NCBI GenBank assembly: GCA_051656605.1
Contig: JBOGCF010000007.1
Coordinates: forward strand, 62,001 to 126,000
DNA from: UBA12018 sp051656605
Lineage (GTDB): Bacteria; Bacteroidota; Bacteroidia; Bacteroidales; CAMTPD01
Reading direction: 5' to 3'
DNA: 64,000 bases
Shown: piece after piece, positions 8,888-19,071 of the stretch
Layout: each line of letters begins with the position of its first letter
How positions within the stretch are numbered: the stretch's first letter is position 1
Notes under the pieces: generated by a model
Databases searched by the model: none
Told to the model about the DNA's origin: nothing
Seen by the model: only the letters and a program-made list of their open reading frames with translations
Made by a program: the position numbers and the translations under genes

Positions 8888-10657
8888 TCAATCTAAGGTA
8901 GGATTAAAAGTTCCACCCCAATTTGAATTTTGTTCTAGATTACTATTCCTATCTATTGCACTTTGTGCAATTGGAAAGAAATAATAAGTATCGGGAACAG
9001 ATGTCTCTTTCACTCCCGAAAAAGGAATTTGATGTAGAATATACTTAAAATTATTCTCGACCAGTTCATTTTTACTAGCCTTTGTTTTAGCCTCACCAAG
9101 AGGCATTTCTGTTCCATCAATATTAATAGCAATTGCTTCTACGCCATGTTTTGTTTTACCATTAATCAAATCAAACCTTCTTAAACGTCGTACATCCCAA
9201 AAACGATAACCTTCAAAACAAAATTCGATATTTCTTTCCTCCAGAATCGCCTCACGTACATCTTCTCTAGTTGTCGCATCTATTCCATAATTATTATTCA
9301 GCCCGGGTTCTATACCTGCTCGCTCTCTAATTTCTCGCAAAACTGTCAGAGCAGCATTCGTATTACCTGTTTCATTTGCAGTTTCAGCATAATTAAGCGC
9401 AACCTCTGCAAAACGCATCACAACATAATCTATATCATATTGCTGCACTTCAGATTGAAGCAAAGATAAGTCACTTGCTTTCCGAATAAAAAACCCACTT
9501 GCCGAATTCAAATTAGTTGAGTTTACATTCGCATTGGGATTTACTCCAAAATCATCCATTTCATGAGCAACTCCTAAAGCTGTATATTGACGATTACCCT
9601 TTTTTCCCGAAACTTCATAAACCGATCCATTCCATACAACGGATTTTTCGAAACGAGGATCTCTGTTTTTCCAAAAGTTCTGTAAGAAGTCATTTTCTGC
9701 TATTGCATATTTTCCAGTAGGATCATTAAACTTTTTTCCATCTTTCATTGGAAACTCTTTAACAAATTCCCATGTAGGCCCAGCCCAAGCATTACCACGA
9801 CTCTCTGAACCTGGTCGAACACCATTATCCCAATTTGCCATTTTATTAGGATAAGTATTAACAACAGCAAAAACCGTTTCTCTATTTCTCTCAACTAAAA
9901 ACAAATCATCATAATTTGAAACTAAAGTATGACCATTCTTTTTTAGTAGCTCGTATGCTGCTTTATTTTCCTCATAGGCCTCACTCCAATATTTATTATC
10001 CCATGGATTATTGGGATTAAACTGTGGTGATGCTTTATATAATAAAACCTTTGCTTTAAAAGCTGTAGCATAACATCCGTCAATTCGACCATAATCATTC
10101 GAAGTCGATGCTATTTTTTCTGGCAACAAAGCTATAGCATCATCAATATCCTTTAGAATCAAGTCAAAACACTCTGCTGTTGTATTACGTTTTACGTATA
10201 AATCATCTTTATCCTTATCTTGAGGGATCGTAATATATGGAATTCCACCATGATAATTAACCATACCAAAATATACGTAGGCACGAAGAAATAAAGACTG
10301 CCCTATTAATGCGTCTTTAACGGGTTGAGTCAAATCTCCATTAGAGACATTTTGTATTGCCTCATTAATCAACCGAATTGTTTTATAATTCCAGTTCTTA
10401 TAATTATCATTTGTGATCGTTATTGCATCTTTGTAAAAATGAATTCCACTCAATTGTTGAGATGTCTGATCTGCCGAAGGACTCCAGTTCCCAAAAATAC
10501 TTGCATATAAATTTGCCACATAAGCATTTGCTAACTTAGGATCATTCCATACTTTATCTGCATCGTAACTATATATATTATCTATGTCAAGCGTATTACA
10601 ACTTGTCATTGCACCCATTGACATAAGTGCAATTGCTAAATATGCAATCTTTTTCAT
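8888..10657 (-). CDS. SusD/RagB-family outer-membrane glycan-binding lipoprotein
   Basis: 589 residues with a lipoprotein signal (lipobox ending at Cys20, TSC). The body has the SusD-like N-terminal TPR region and the RagB/SusD C-terminal domain, including the typical EERNIEFCFEGYRFWDVRRL segment and the ending LEQNSNWGGTFNPTLD. SusD proteins sit on the cell surface as the lid of the SusC channel and bind the incoming glycan. It lies 10 bp after the SusC gene. It shares long motifs with the second SusD of this window (55591-57324), so the two are paralogues. Confidence 0.95.
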   Translation of the reverse strand: MKKIAYLAIALMSMGAMTSCNTLDIDNIYSYDADKVWNDPKLANAYVANLYASIFGNWSPSADQTSQQLSGIHFYKDAITITNDNYKNWNYKTIRLINEAIQNVSNGDLTQPVKDALIGQSLFLRAYVYFGMVNYHGGIPYITIPQDKDKDDLYVKRNTTAECFDLILKDIDDAIALLPEKIASTSNDYGRIDGCYATAFKAKVLLYKASPQFNPNNPWDNKYWSEAYEENKAAYELLKKNGHTLVSNYDDLFLVERNRETVFAVVNTYPNKMANWDNGVRPGSESRGNAWAGPTWEFVKEFPMKDGKKFNDPTGKYAIAENDFLQNFWKNRDPRFEKSVVWNGSVYEVSGKKGNRQYTALGVAHEMDDFGVNPNANVNSTNLNSASGFFIRKASDLSLLQSEVQQYDIDYVVMRFAEVALNYAETANETGNTNAALTVLREIRERAGIEPGLNNNYGIDATTREDVREAILEERNIEFCFEGYRFWDVRRLRRFDLINGKTKHGVEAIAINIDGTEMPLGEAKTKASKNELVENNFKYILHQIPFSGVKETSVPDTYYFFPIAQSAIDRNSNLEQNSNWGGTFNPTLD

Positions 10658-10667
10658 GATTTAATCT

Positions 10668-13600
10668 TTAGAATTTAATGTCAATACCAAAAGTAAATGC
10701 TCTCATTAAAGGAAATGAATCATAACAGTCTTGTTCTGGATCATGAAACTCATTCATCTTTGAAATAGAGAATAAATTACTACCATTGAAGAATACCTGA
10801 GCATTTGTAAGCCCAAAAACAGATAAGAAATTACGAGGCAAGTCATAGCCAAAATTTAAATTCTTCAATCGAAGATATGCTCCATTACGAATCCAGAAAG
10901 ATTGAGCACCAGTACCTGACTCATACCAGTTGTTTCCAATAACTCGGGGATACTTAGCATCTGTATTTTCCGGAGTCCACACATCATCAGCCCAGATAGG
11001 ATAATATGGACGAATAGAACCACCATGTTGGCGAATACCTGCTCCATCAAGATTACTGATCATTCTATCATAGCCACCTACTCCTTGAAAGTGAAGATCT
11101 AGCGTAAACCCTTTCCATCGCAATGTTGTTCCAAAGCCAAAATTAAAGCGTGGTGAAGCCTTATCTGATAATAATTTAACATCGTTACCATCTACCTTAC
11201 CATCTGGCCCCGGAGTATAACCATCACCTCGAACATCTTCTAACAACAAACCTCCTAGATATGGATCTCTACCAAATTGCTTATACCCTTTAGCTAATAA
11301 CTCATCTAACTGCTCTTGAGTACGCACCATACCTAACGTTTTATAGCCGGTAAGCCGATTAATCGGTTTTCCTATTGCTGACATCTCTGATAAATTTCCT
11401 CCAGGAGCGTACAATACAGTCTCATCTAGAATATCCCACCTATCTTTTGTGTAACCAATATTACCATAAATCGTATAATCAAGCTTTCCTCCAGCAGCGA
11501 TATCTCTCCAATTTGCAGTAATCTCAACACCTCTCCAGGAACGCTTAGCATAATTTTCAGGAGCTAGATCTTGCCCATATGTATCTGGAATTGTAATAAT
11601 TCTCGAACCTAAGATATTCTCTTCTGTCCTATAAAAAGCATCGAATGACCCTGATAATCGATTATTCAAGAATCCAAAATCAAAACCACCATTCACCGTC
11701 TTTGATGTAGCCCAAGTAAGGTTTGCATTTGGTGTCGCTCCAGGCATAATACCCAAATTAAGATCATTCCCAAATATATACGAATAGCCCGGTTGATATA
11801 CGGGAATATATGAGAATGGAGATATTTTATTTTCGCCGCCTTTATTTAAATCTAGATCATTACCTGTAGACCCATAAGACGCTCTAAGTTTTAAATTATT
11901 AAACCAATCCTCAACACCGTCCATAAAACCCTCTTCTGTCATACGCCAAGCAGCGGAAAATGACGGAAAGAATCCCCAGCGTCTATGTTTTGGAAAAAGA
12001 GTATTTCCATCATAGCGAAATGAAAATTCACCAATATATTTTTGAGCATAACTATAATTAAAACGACCAATCCAAGAAAGTCGTCCACCTGTAGTCTCAC
12101 TAGCACTACCCCATCTTCGTTCAGTATCCGAAGAATACACAAACATTTGATCAAAATACGTCAAAGGGTCTTCCGCCTTTGCAAATACATATTCTCCACC
12201 ATTCTGAGCTTGCTCCCATACAACTGTTGCCGCAATATCGTGTTTCCCAAATGAATTATTATACATCAAGAACCAGTTGAGCTGTTCGCTCCAAAGTGTA
12301 TTTACATTATAGCTTAAAAACTCTTGATTTTGAGAAAATGTAAAAGTATTGATTTTATTCGGGTCAGGTGGAGCTGGAATAAACCTGTTCCCATCAGCAT
12401 TAGCTGGAGCCCAAACATAATTTTTTTGGTAGGTGAGGAATTTCTTTCTTGTATAATCATTCCCAATATAATTAGCAGTAAATCGAGTTGTTAAACCTTT
12501 TAATATTATATCTAAATCAATATCAAAGGATAAAATGGCGTTTACTTCACGCTGCCTGGTTTTTATATAGCGATTTCCAATCACTTGGTCAATAACACTC
12601 CATGCTTGCCAGCTACCCATTGGCGTTTGTACCGGATAATCTGTTACTCCATTAGCAGGACTACCATCTGCATGTAAATAAAAAGGATATGTTTTAGGCC
12701 AATTAAATGTACAACGATATAAATCTCCTACAGTCTGCTCATCATCTCCAGAAAATGGCCAAAAGAAACGACGCTGATTTTGTTGATTACCTGCAATATT
12801 CAGATTCATTTTAATCTTATCTGTGATTTTGGCTGTAACATTAGATCGAAGATTAAATTTCTGATTTTCCATATTTTTATAGGAACCTTCTTCTCCAATA
12901 TAACTCGCCAAAGCGTAATATGAAATACGATCACTACTTCCCGACACACTTAATGAATGCTTCGTATTCCATGGATTTTGCCAGATGTAATCATTTACAT
13001 TATAATTCTTATCAGCAAAATATTCGAATTCGTCCTTCCCGTTTGGCAGAGCTTTACCGAGATATTCTGAAACCCTATTTTGATAAATCAATTCATCAAC
13101 TGCTGTAAACCGATCTGACATCAGTTCTCGTGTAGGATTCATGAAAGTATAAGAACCTTGATAATTAAATACAGGTTTGGCATTTGCATCTGAACTTCCT
13201 TTTTTAGTAGTAACTAAAACAACTCCATTTCCAGCTTGAGAACCATATATTGATGCTGTTGCTGCATCCTTCAAAAAGCTCAACTCATCAACCTCATTTG
13301 CTTCCAATGCGTCGAAAGCTGCTTTATCTCGTACTATCCCATCAATCACAAATAATGGCTCACCAAAACCTCCACGCATGCGAATAGAAGAAGAAGCCCC
13401 CATAAATCCAGAGTTTCCTGTAATATTCACGCCAGGTGCACGTCCAGCAAGCGTATTCGACAAATTTGATGTTGAAATATTTGTCAACTCATCAGTTTTA
13501 ATTGCTGTAATAGAGCCTGTCATGTTTACTTTCTTCTGTACACCATAACCAACAACTACAACCTCTTCAAGATTCTTGGTATCTTCCCTCAATACCACTC

Positions 13601-13961
13601 GAAACTCATTACTTGATTTATCTATTGGAACCTCTTGCTCAATATATCCAATATAACTTATCTGCAAAACACCATTCTCTGGAACTTTCGAGATACTGAA
13701 ATTTCCATCAATATCAGTAATAGTTCCATCGGTAGTACCCTTTACCCTAATATTAGCCCCAATAATAGGCTCTCCTTTTTGGTCGACAACAATACCTTTA
13801 ACAACTAGACCTTGATGTATCTCCATACTACTATCGAATGGCACCTGTTGTTTTGAGCGTAAATTAGGTAATTGATCTGATACATTATATGTATCAACAG
13901 CCAGCAAGCTTGTTGCGGCAAAAAAGACAGCATAAGTCGTAAACGATGCTTTTCTTTTCAT
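10668..13961 (-). CDS. SusC/RagA-family TonB-dependent outer-membrane transporter
   Basis: 1097 residues. After the signal peptide comes a carboxypeptidase-D-like regulatory domain (GIVVDQKGEPIIGANIRVKG, near residues 56-75). The TonB-box/plug region follows (EEVVVVGYGVQKKVNMTGSI), then a ~750-residue 22-strand barrel. There is no STN domain, so no ECF-sigma signalling extension. It imports oligosaccharides through the outer membrane with the following SusD. The start is supported by a plausible promoter upstream (14092-14123) and by the signal peptide. No regulator (hybrid two-component, SusR or sigma factor) is visible nearby. Confidence 0.95.
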   Translation of the reverse strand: MKRKASFTTYAVFFAATSLLAVDTYNVSDQLPNLRSKQQVPFDSSMEIHQGLVVKGIVVDQKGEPIIGANIRVKGTTDGTITDIDGNFSISKVPENGVLQISYIGYIEQEVPIDKSSNEFRVVLREDTKNLEEVVVVGYGVQKKVNMTGSITAIKTDELTNISTSNLSNTLAGRAPGVNITGNSGFMGASSSIRMRGGFGEPLFVIDGIVRDKAAFDALEANEVDELSFLKDAATASIYGSQAGNGVVLVTTKKGSSDANAKPVFNYQGSYTFMNPTRELMSDRFTAVDELIYQNRVSEYLGKALPNGKDEFEYFADKNYNVNDYIWQNPWNTKHSLSVSGSSDRISYYALASYIGEEGSYKNMENQKFNLRSNVTAKITDKIKMNLNIAGNQQNQRRFFWPFSGDDEQTVGDLYRCTFNWPKTYPFYLHADGSPANGVTDYPVQTPMGSWQAWSVIDQVIGNRYIKTRQREVNAILSFDIDLDIILKGLTTRFTANYIGNDYTRKKFLTYQKNYVWAPANADGNRFIPAPPDPNKINTFTFSQNQEFLSYNVNTLWSEQLNWFLMYNNSFGKHDIAATVVWEQAQNGGEYVFAKAEDPLTYFDQMFVYSSDTERRWGSASETTGGRLSWIGRFNYSYAQKYIGEFSFRYDGNTLFPKHRRWGFFPSFSAAWRMTEEGFMDGVEDWFNNLKLRASYGSTGNDLDLNKGGENKISPFSYIPVYQPGYSYIFGNDLNLGIMPGATPNANLTWATSKTVNGGFDFGFLNNRLSGSFDAFYRTEENILGSRIITIPDTYGQDLAPENYAKRSWRGVEITANWRDIAAGGKLDYTIYGNIGYTKDRWDILDETVLYAPGGNLSEMSAIGKPINRLTGYKTLGMVRTQEQLDELLAKGYKQFGRDPYLGGLLLEDVRGDGYTPGPDGKVDGNDVKLLSDKASPRFNFGFGTTLRWKGFTLDLHFQGVGGYDRMISNLDGAGIRQHGGSIRPYYPIWADDVWTPENTDAKYPRVIGNNWYESGTGAQSFWIRNGAYLRLKNLNFGYDLPRNFLSVFGLTNAQVFFNGSNLFSISKMNEFHDPEQDCYDSFPLMRAFTFGIDIKF

Positions 13962-14091
13962 GGTTAGTTCATTTAAGTTTCACAACAAAGATTTAATTTA
14001 AGTTTATTCAAAAGTGACTATTTCCATAATATCGCTAAATACTCCAAGTATTGTATTTTTTTTGCCCCAAATCACTTTTTAACAACCACAA

Positions 14092-14123
14092 CAAACATAA
14101 ACATATATTTGTAATAAATCAAG
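14092..14123 (-). promoter_or_regulatory. Candidate promoter of the first susC
   Basis: On the minus strand CTTG (14123-14120), a 20-bp spacer and TATGTTTG (14099-14092), matching TAnnTTTG. The leader would be about 125 nt. Confidence 0.4.
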
Positions 14124-14301
14124 TTTTGGTTATCTTTTTTATTTTTAACCATTACTCGCTATTGATATTTTTTTAGCATAAGAAAGAATATGTAAAAATA
14201 TAAATATACAGTTAGTTACAAATATTGACTTAAATCAACTAATATCGGGGAGTATTACACTCACTTTATCAATAAACTGGCTCTTATTCGGTAAAATATA
14301 T

Positions 14302-14309
14302 TATTTTTG
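14302..14309 (+). promoter_or_regulatory. Candidate -7 element of the GH89 gene
   Basis: TATTTTTG matches TAnnTTTG 27 bp before the ATG at 14337; no good -33 TTTG is seen at the expected distance. Confidence 0.35.
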
Positions 14310-14336
14310 AGAAGCTAAACATGAATAAATTTTACG

Positions 14337-16529
14337 ATGAAGAACACTACTAAATCTTTTATATGCCTCGCAAGTAGCATGATTTTACTACTCGGAAGCT
14401 GCTCGAGTAAAGAACAATCTCCTACACACCAACTCCTAGATAGAATAGAGCAAGGAACTAGTGATAAATTTATAATCGACATTATTCCGGCACAAGATGG
14501 AAAGGATTATTTCGAATTATCACAAAAAGGAGATAAAATAGCTATTGCAGGATCTAACCTCTCTAGTATCACTACTGGTATCAATTGGTATCTCAAACAC
14601 TACGTAGGTGTACATTTATCATGGAATGGTATGCATGCAGACCTTCCTGACACACTCCCTTCGGTATCTGAGAAAATTAGAATTGCGACAGATCAAACAA
14701 TACGTTACGACTTCAACTATTGTACATATTCATATTCGATGGCTTTCTGGGATTGGGAGCGCTGGGAGAAAGAAATCGACTGGATGGCTCTTCATGGCGT
14801 AAATGCACCATTAGCGCTTACCGGTATGGAAGCTGTTTGGTATAATGTACTTGAAAAATTAGATTATTCAAAGGAAGAAATCAATGATTTCATTGCCGGA
14901 CCAGGTTTCTTGGCATGGTGGCATATGAATAATCTTGAAGGTTGGGGTGGCCCAAATCCTGATAATTGGTACACACAGCAGGTAGCATTACAAAAGAAAA
15001 TTATTACGCGAATGCGCGAATTGGGTATTGAACCTGTGTTTCCGGGTTATGCCGGAATGGTTCCGAACAATGCTGCTCAAAAGTTAGGACTTAACGTTGC
15101 CGAACCTGGCGTATGGTGTGGCTATAAACGCCCGGCCTTTCTTCAACCAACCGATCCCAGCTTTGACAAAATAGCAGATCTATATTATCAGGAAATGGAA
15201 AAACTATTTGGCAAAGCTAAATATTACAGCATTGACCCATTTCATGAAGGAGGCAGCACAGAAGGCGTTGATCTTGACAAAGCCGGAAAAGCCATTCACA
15301 GTGCCATGAAAAGAGCCAACAACGAGGCCACATGGGTAATTCAAGCATGGCAGGCAAATCCACGTCCCGAAATGGTGAACAATCTGCCACAAGGAGATTT
15401 ATTAGTACTTGACTTATTTAGTGAAAGTCGCCCGATGTGGGGAGATGCACACTCTCCATGGTTTAGAGAAAATGGATACGACAAACATGAATGGCTATAC
15501 TGCATGCTTCTCAATTTTGGAGGAAACGTAGGAATGCACGGAAAAATGGATCGCTTAATAAGTGGATACTACAAGACAAAGCAACATCCAAATGGAAAAA
15601 CACTAAAAGGAGTTGGAGCTACAATGGAAGGGATCGAAAACAATCCTATCATGTATGAGCTATTATTTGAGTTGCCATGGCGCACTACAGAGTTTTCGAA
15701 AGAAGACTGGTTAAACGATTATGTATTCGCGCGTTATGGCAAGAAACACTCCACACTTTGGGAAGCATTGAAAATATTGGCGAATACTGCATATCAAGCA
15801 CCATTTGATGGAACACAAGAGGGTACAACCGAATCTGTTTTTTGTGCTCGCCCGGCTCTTGATATTCATTCGGCATCAACATGGGGAACATCAAAGCTCT
15901 ATTACGAACCTCAAGACCTCAGAGCCGGTGTTGAGAAGATGATTGCAGTGGCTCCCAACTACAAGTCGAATAACAACTTCCAATATGACCTTGTCGATGC
16001 TGTGCGACAAGCAATAGCCGACTCCGGCAATGTAGTACAGCGAGAAATAGCCGAAGCATTTAGAGCCAAAGACAAAGTTGCACTAAAACAAAAAAGCACC
16101 AACTTTCTCACACTCATTCAAGAACAAGACAGATTACTTGCTACTCGCCCGGAATTTATGACCGGCACATGGATTGAACAGGCGAAAAAGATTGGAGCTA
16201 CACAGCAAGAAAAAGATTTATACGAATGGAATGCCCGAACTCAAATTACATCTTGGGGAGATCGATACGCAGCCAATACGGGAGGCTTAAGAGATTATTC
16301 ACACAGAGAGTGGTCGGGAATCTTAAACGATCTTTATTATAAACGATGGAAAATATATCTTGACACAATCGCTACTTTTGTAAATGAAAAAGATATTCCG
16401 GAAATCGATTTCTATGCAATAGAAGAAGATTGGAACAATCAAAAGAAAATATATCCAACGAATTCACAAGCTCACCCTGTAGAAACAGCGTGCGAAATAT
16501 ATAACCGAATATTTAAACCCAACAACTAA
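14337..16529 (+). CDS. Alpha-N-acetylglucosaminidase, GH89 (NAGLU-like) lipoprotein
   Basis: 730 residues with a lipoprotein signal (GSC, Cys22). An N-terminal small domain leads into the NAGLU TIM barrel, with the family motifs WDWERWEKEIDWMALHGVN, ALTGMEAVWYNVL and NNLEGWGGP. Likely catalytic glutamates are E304 (PFHEGG) and E431 (ATMEGIENNP), matching the two conserved family acids. A C-terminal helical domain ends the protein. GH89 enzymes remove terminal alpha-linked GlcNAc, as in heparan sulfate and alpha1,4-GlcNAc-capped gastric mucin. The gene is followed after one base by a BNR-repeat gene, so the two form a tight operon, divergent from the SusCD locus. Confidence 0.93.
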   Translation: MKNTTKSFICLASSMILLLGSCSSKEQSPTHQLLDRIEQGTSDKFIIDIIPAQDGKDYFELSQKGDKIAIAGSNLSSITTGINWYLKHYVGVHLSWNGMHADLPDTLPSVSEKIRIATDQTIRYDFNYCTYSYSMAFWDWERWEKEIDWMALHGVNAPLALTGMEAVWYNVLEKLDYSKEEINDFIAGPGFLAWWHMNNLEGWGGPNPDNWYTQQVALQKKIITRMRELGIEPVFPGYAGMVPNNAAQKLGLNVAEPGVWCGYKRPAFLQPTDPSFDKIADLYYQEMEKLFGKAKYYSIDPFHEGGSTEGVDLDKAGKAIHSAMKRANNEATWVIQAWQANPRPEMVNNLPQGDLLVLDLFSESRPMWGDAHSPWFRENGYDKHEWLYCMLLNFGGNVGMHGKMDRLISGYYKTKQHPNGKTLKGVGATMEGIENNPIMYELLFELPWRTTEFSKEDWLNDYVFARYGKKHSTLWEALKILANTAYQAPFDGTQEGTTESVFCARPALDIHSASTWGTSKLYYEPQDLRAGVEKMIAVAPNYKSNNNFQYDLVDAVRQAIADSGNVVQREIAEAFRAKDKVALKQKSTNFLTLIQEQDRLLATRPEFMTGTWIEQAKKIGATQQEKDLYEWNARTQITSWGDRYAANTGGLRDYSHREWSGILNDLYYKRWKIYLDTIATFVNEKDIPEIDFYAIEEDWNNQKKIYPTNSQAHPVETACEIYNRIFKPNN

Positions 16530-16530
16530 A

Positions 16531-18201
16531 ATGATACAATCGAAAAAATACAAACTAGCACTACTTATGCTTGCCATGCAATCTCCTGCATGGGCACAAT
16601 ATGCACCTGAAGTCGTAGGCAAATGTCCAAGCGATGCATACATAGGTCTTTCTCTGCGCAAAGACAATGAAATAAGACATTACAACTACGGAGAGCAAGA
16701 AGAACCGGGACATTTCTATATTTCGAGTAAAGACAATGGAAAAACTTGGTCACGCGTAAATACCCCTGACTCCTTGTTTTATGCGGACAATTGCAATCCG
16801 CTTACGGATACCATGATTCGCTTGTTTTATGACAAAGGAGTATGGTGTATTCGCTACAATGCCAATCAAGATGGCACTACACAAATCTCCAAGGTTACAG
16901 ACAAACCTTTGATTATGATCAAGCCTCCGGTTTTTGTACGTGGAGGCAAACGCATTTTAGTAGCAACTCACTATGCCGGACCTGACGCTTCAGAAAAGGG
17001 AGCACGTGTGCTTTATTCCGATGATGATGGTCTCACTTGGAATGAATCTGAAAAAGTAATGACACCTCCTCATAAAAAAGAAGGTTTTCACAAAGGTGTA
17101 CGTTGGAATCATGGCGCAGTTGAACCTACGGTAATTGAATTAAACGATGGTCGTATTTGGATGATAATGCGTACCCCTCAAGACTCACACTACCAATCTT
17201 ACTCCTATGATGGCGGCGAAACATGGACAACCCCTACTCCTGCTCCATTCTATGGAACGATTACCATGCCAACAATTGGTCGCTTAAAAGATGGTCGCCT
17301 CTTATTTGTTTGGAACAACACGACCCCTTTACCTGAGCTAGCTTCAGCAAATGGTGTATGGGACGACGTTTTTACCAATCGCAATGTATTGCATGCAGCA
17401 ATCTCGGAAGATGAGGGCAAAACATGGATAGGCATGCGTGAATTGTATCTCGACGAAGGTAGAAATAATGCAAACTTTGGCGACACAAAGGGTATGGACA
17501 AAAGTGTACATCAAAGTCAATTCGTAGAAACTGAACCGGGAAAGATCGTTATCGCAATTGGCCAAAACACAATCCATCGTAAGATTTTACGCTTTGATGT
17601 AGCTTGGCTCTATGAACAAGAGCGTTCTAATTCTTTTGAAAACGGATTGGCCGACTGGACAACCTTCCAATATTACAAAGGGATAAAAGGTCACTGCGGA
17701 TATAATCGAAAAGAAGGGGGAACATTAGTAGCACATCCAACATCAAAAAACCGCAACATTCTCAATCTAAAACACACGGATAATGACTCATTGCTTTATG
17801 CTGGAGAGGGAGCACTATGGAACTTTCCGGCAATGATGAAAGGAAGCTTTAGCACATCCATTCGTATTCCAAAGAACTCAAAAGGCGGTGAATTGATCCT
17901 AAACGACCGTTGGTTTAATCCGACAGATACAACGGCATCTCATTTTGGAATGTTCAGGCTACCTCTTAACAGACAAATGCTAGGCATCAATGACGACAAG
18001 TTCCACACCATTCGAATCGTCTGGGATATTACAAGTCGTGATACATCAGCAAAAGTATTTGTCGACAAGCAAAAAAAAGCTGTAGCTGAATTACCGCTAC
18101 AGAACTTACCTTTACATGGGATCTCATACACACAATTCATAACATCGCAAGAGATTGATCCAATAGGATTTGACATTGAGTCTGTACACGCAACTAAATA
18201 A
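16531..18201 (+). CDS. BNR/Asp-box (sialidase-fold) secreted protein
   Basis: 556 residues with a signal peptide ending at about residue 22 (PAWAQ). Four Asp-box-like motifs are visible (SSKDNGKTW, YSDDDGLTW, YSYDGGETW, SEDEGKTW), giving a six-bladed propeller of the sialidase superfamily. A C-terminal ~170-residue region looks like a jelly-roll/lectin module. I do not see the FRIP arginine motif of true GH33 sialidases near the N-terminus, so sialidase activity should not be assumed. Translation is probably coupled to the GH89 gene one base upstream, suggesting the two act on the same glycan. Confidence 0.75.
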   Translation: MIQSKKYKLALLMLAMQSPAWAQYAPEVVGKCPSDAYIGLSLRKDNEIRHYNYGEQEEPGHFYISSKDNGKTWSRVNTPDSLFYADNCNPLTDTMIRLFYDKGVWCIRYNANQDGTTQISKVTDKPLIMIKPPVFVRGGKRILVATHYAGPDASEKGARVLYSDDDGLTWNESEKVMTPPHKKEGFHKGVRWNHGAVEPTVIELNDGRIWMIMRTPQDSHYQSYSYDGGETWTTPTPAPFYGTITMPTIGRLKDGRLLFVWNNTTPLPELASANGVWDDVFTNRNVLHAAISEDEGKTWIGMRELYLDEGRNNANFGDTKGMDKSVHQSQFVETEPGKIVIAIGQNTIHRKILRFDVAWLYEQERSNSFENGLADWTTFQYYKGIKGHCGYNRKEGGTLVAHPTSKNRNILNLKHTDNDSLLYAGEGALWNFPAMMKGSFSTSIRIPKNSKGGELILNDRWFNPTDTTASHFGMFRLPLNRQMLGINDDKFHTIRIVWDITSRDTSAKVFVDKQKKAVAELPLQNLPLHGISYTQFITSQEIDPIGFDIESVHATK

Positions 18202-18215
18202 ATCCGTCCAAAAAC

Positions 18216-18256
18216 AATAAAAGTCGAACTTCGCTACAAAGTTCGACTTTTATTAT
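18216..18256 (+). terminator. Terminator of the GH89-BNR operon
   Basis: 16-bp stem (18216-18231 with 18239-18254), 7-nt loop, T-rich right arm. Confidence 0.85.
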
Positions 18257-19010
18257 ATGGTTCAAACCGGTTTCGCAATCGGCTTTTACCTAACTCTTCT
18301 TGTACTAATTAAAACGTATCCTAATAATATTTATTATGACTTCTCACATTGCAAAGATACGTTAGCCTTATTCCTCCCACAATCCCCACGAATCGGTATT
18401 TTTCAGACTTTCAGCTCACAAGATGTAGGTAAAACAGGCACAAAACCATGTTTGCTTCTTCTAAAAAGGCTGCTTACTTTTTCAGGAAACCATATTTGGT
18501 TCCTGGAAGAAGTACATAAGGTTTTTGACAAGATTTTTAATCGTTCGTCATTAAATTACACACCCTGCTACCACAGACTGATAGCATTGATCAATATTCT
18601 TTAGTCGGCTTTTCACACGAGGGGTCAATGGGTCACACCTGACCCTTTAATTATTAACCACACTTCCCTTTATTCATCAGGATTTACACCGTGTTTTTCA
18701 TCTCCTTTTTACAAGGATCGGTCAATAATGGGTCACTCTTATATTTTCTCTCTTCTTCGTATTAAATAAATAAAGTATATTATATTGTCTATATATAAAT
18801 ATTAGTATAAATCATACAGTTTTAAATATATGAGTGACCCATTATTGACCCTTAATTTGACCCTTCGCAGTCCCACACGTCACTAAACCCCTATATTACA
18901 GCAATATAACAAGGTGAAAACATGGGGTTTCAAGCGATAATAATGGGTCAACGGTGACCCATCATGACCCTTCGTCATGTAGAGCAGCATAAAAAAGAAG
19001 ATGGAATTAA
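18257..19010. repeat. Non-coding region rich in GGGTCA/TGACCC motifs
   Basis: This ~750-bp stretch holds no convincing gene. GGGTCA occurs on the plus strand at 18622, 18630, 18730 and 18945. Its complement TGACCC occurs at 18640, 18835, 18846, 18858, 18955 and 18965. A 19-bp perfect inverted repeat (18720-18738 with 18832-18850) flanks a ~93-bp very AT-rich core. A related block repeats at 18939-18974, including the shared tail TGACCCTTCG. Function unknown. Confidence 0.7.
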
Positions 19011-19046
19011 ACGAAAAAGCCTGCACATCGTGGATGCGCAGGCTTA
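19011..19046 (-). terminator. Terminator of the purine permease gene (minus strand)
   Basis: 13-bp stem with one mismatch (19018-19030 with 19034-19046, approximately), followed on the minus strand by TTTTT. Confidence 0.75.
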
Positions 19047-19071
19047 CATATAAATACTTTCGTTTTTGCAA

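Larger units (their letters stand above)
13962..14336. other. Divergent intergenic region between susC and GH89 genes
   Basis: AT-rich 375-bp region with no ORF of note. It holds candidate promoters for both directions, described separately. No clear operator palindrome was found. Confidence 0.6.

Noticed and set aside
18257..18604. A 115-codon open frame after the BNR gene
   Set aside because: It begins inside the terminator region, has no family signature and low-complexity composition; treated as chance.
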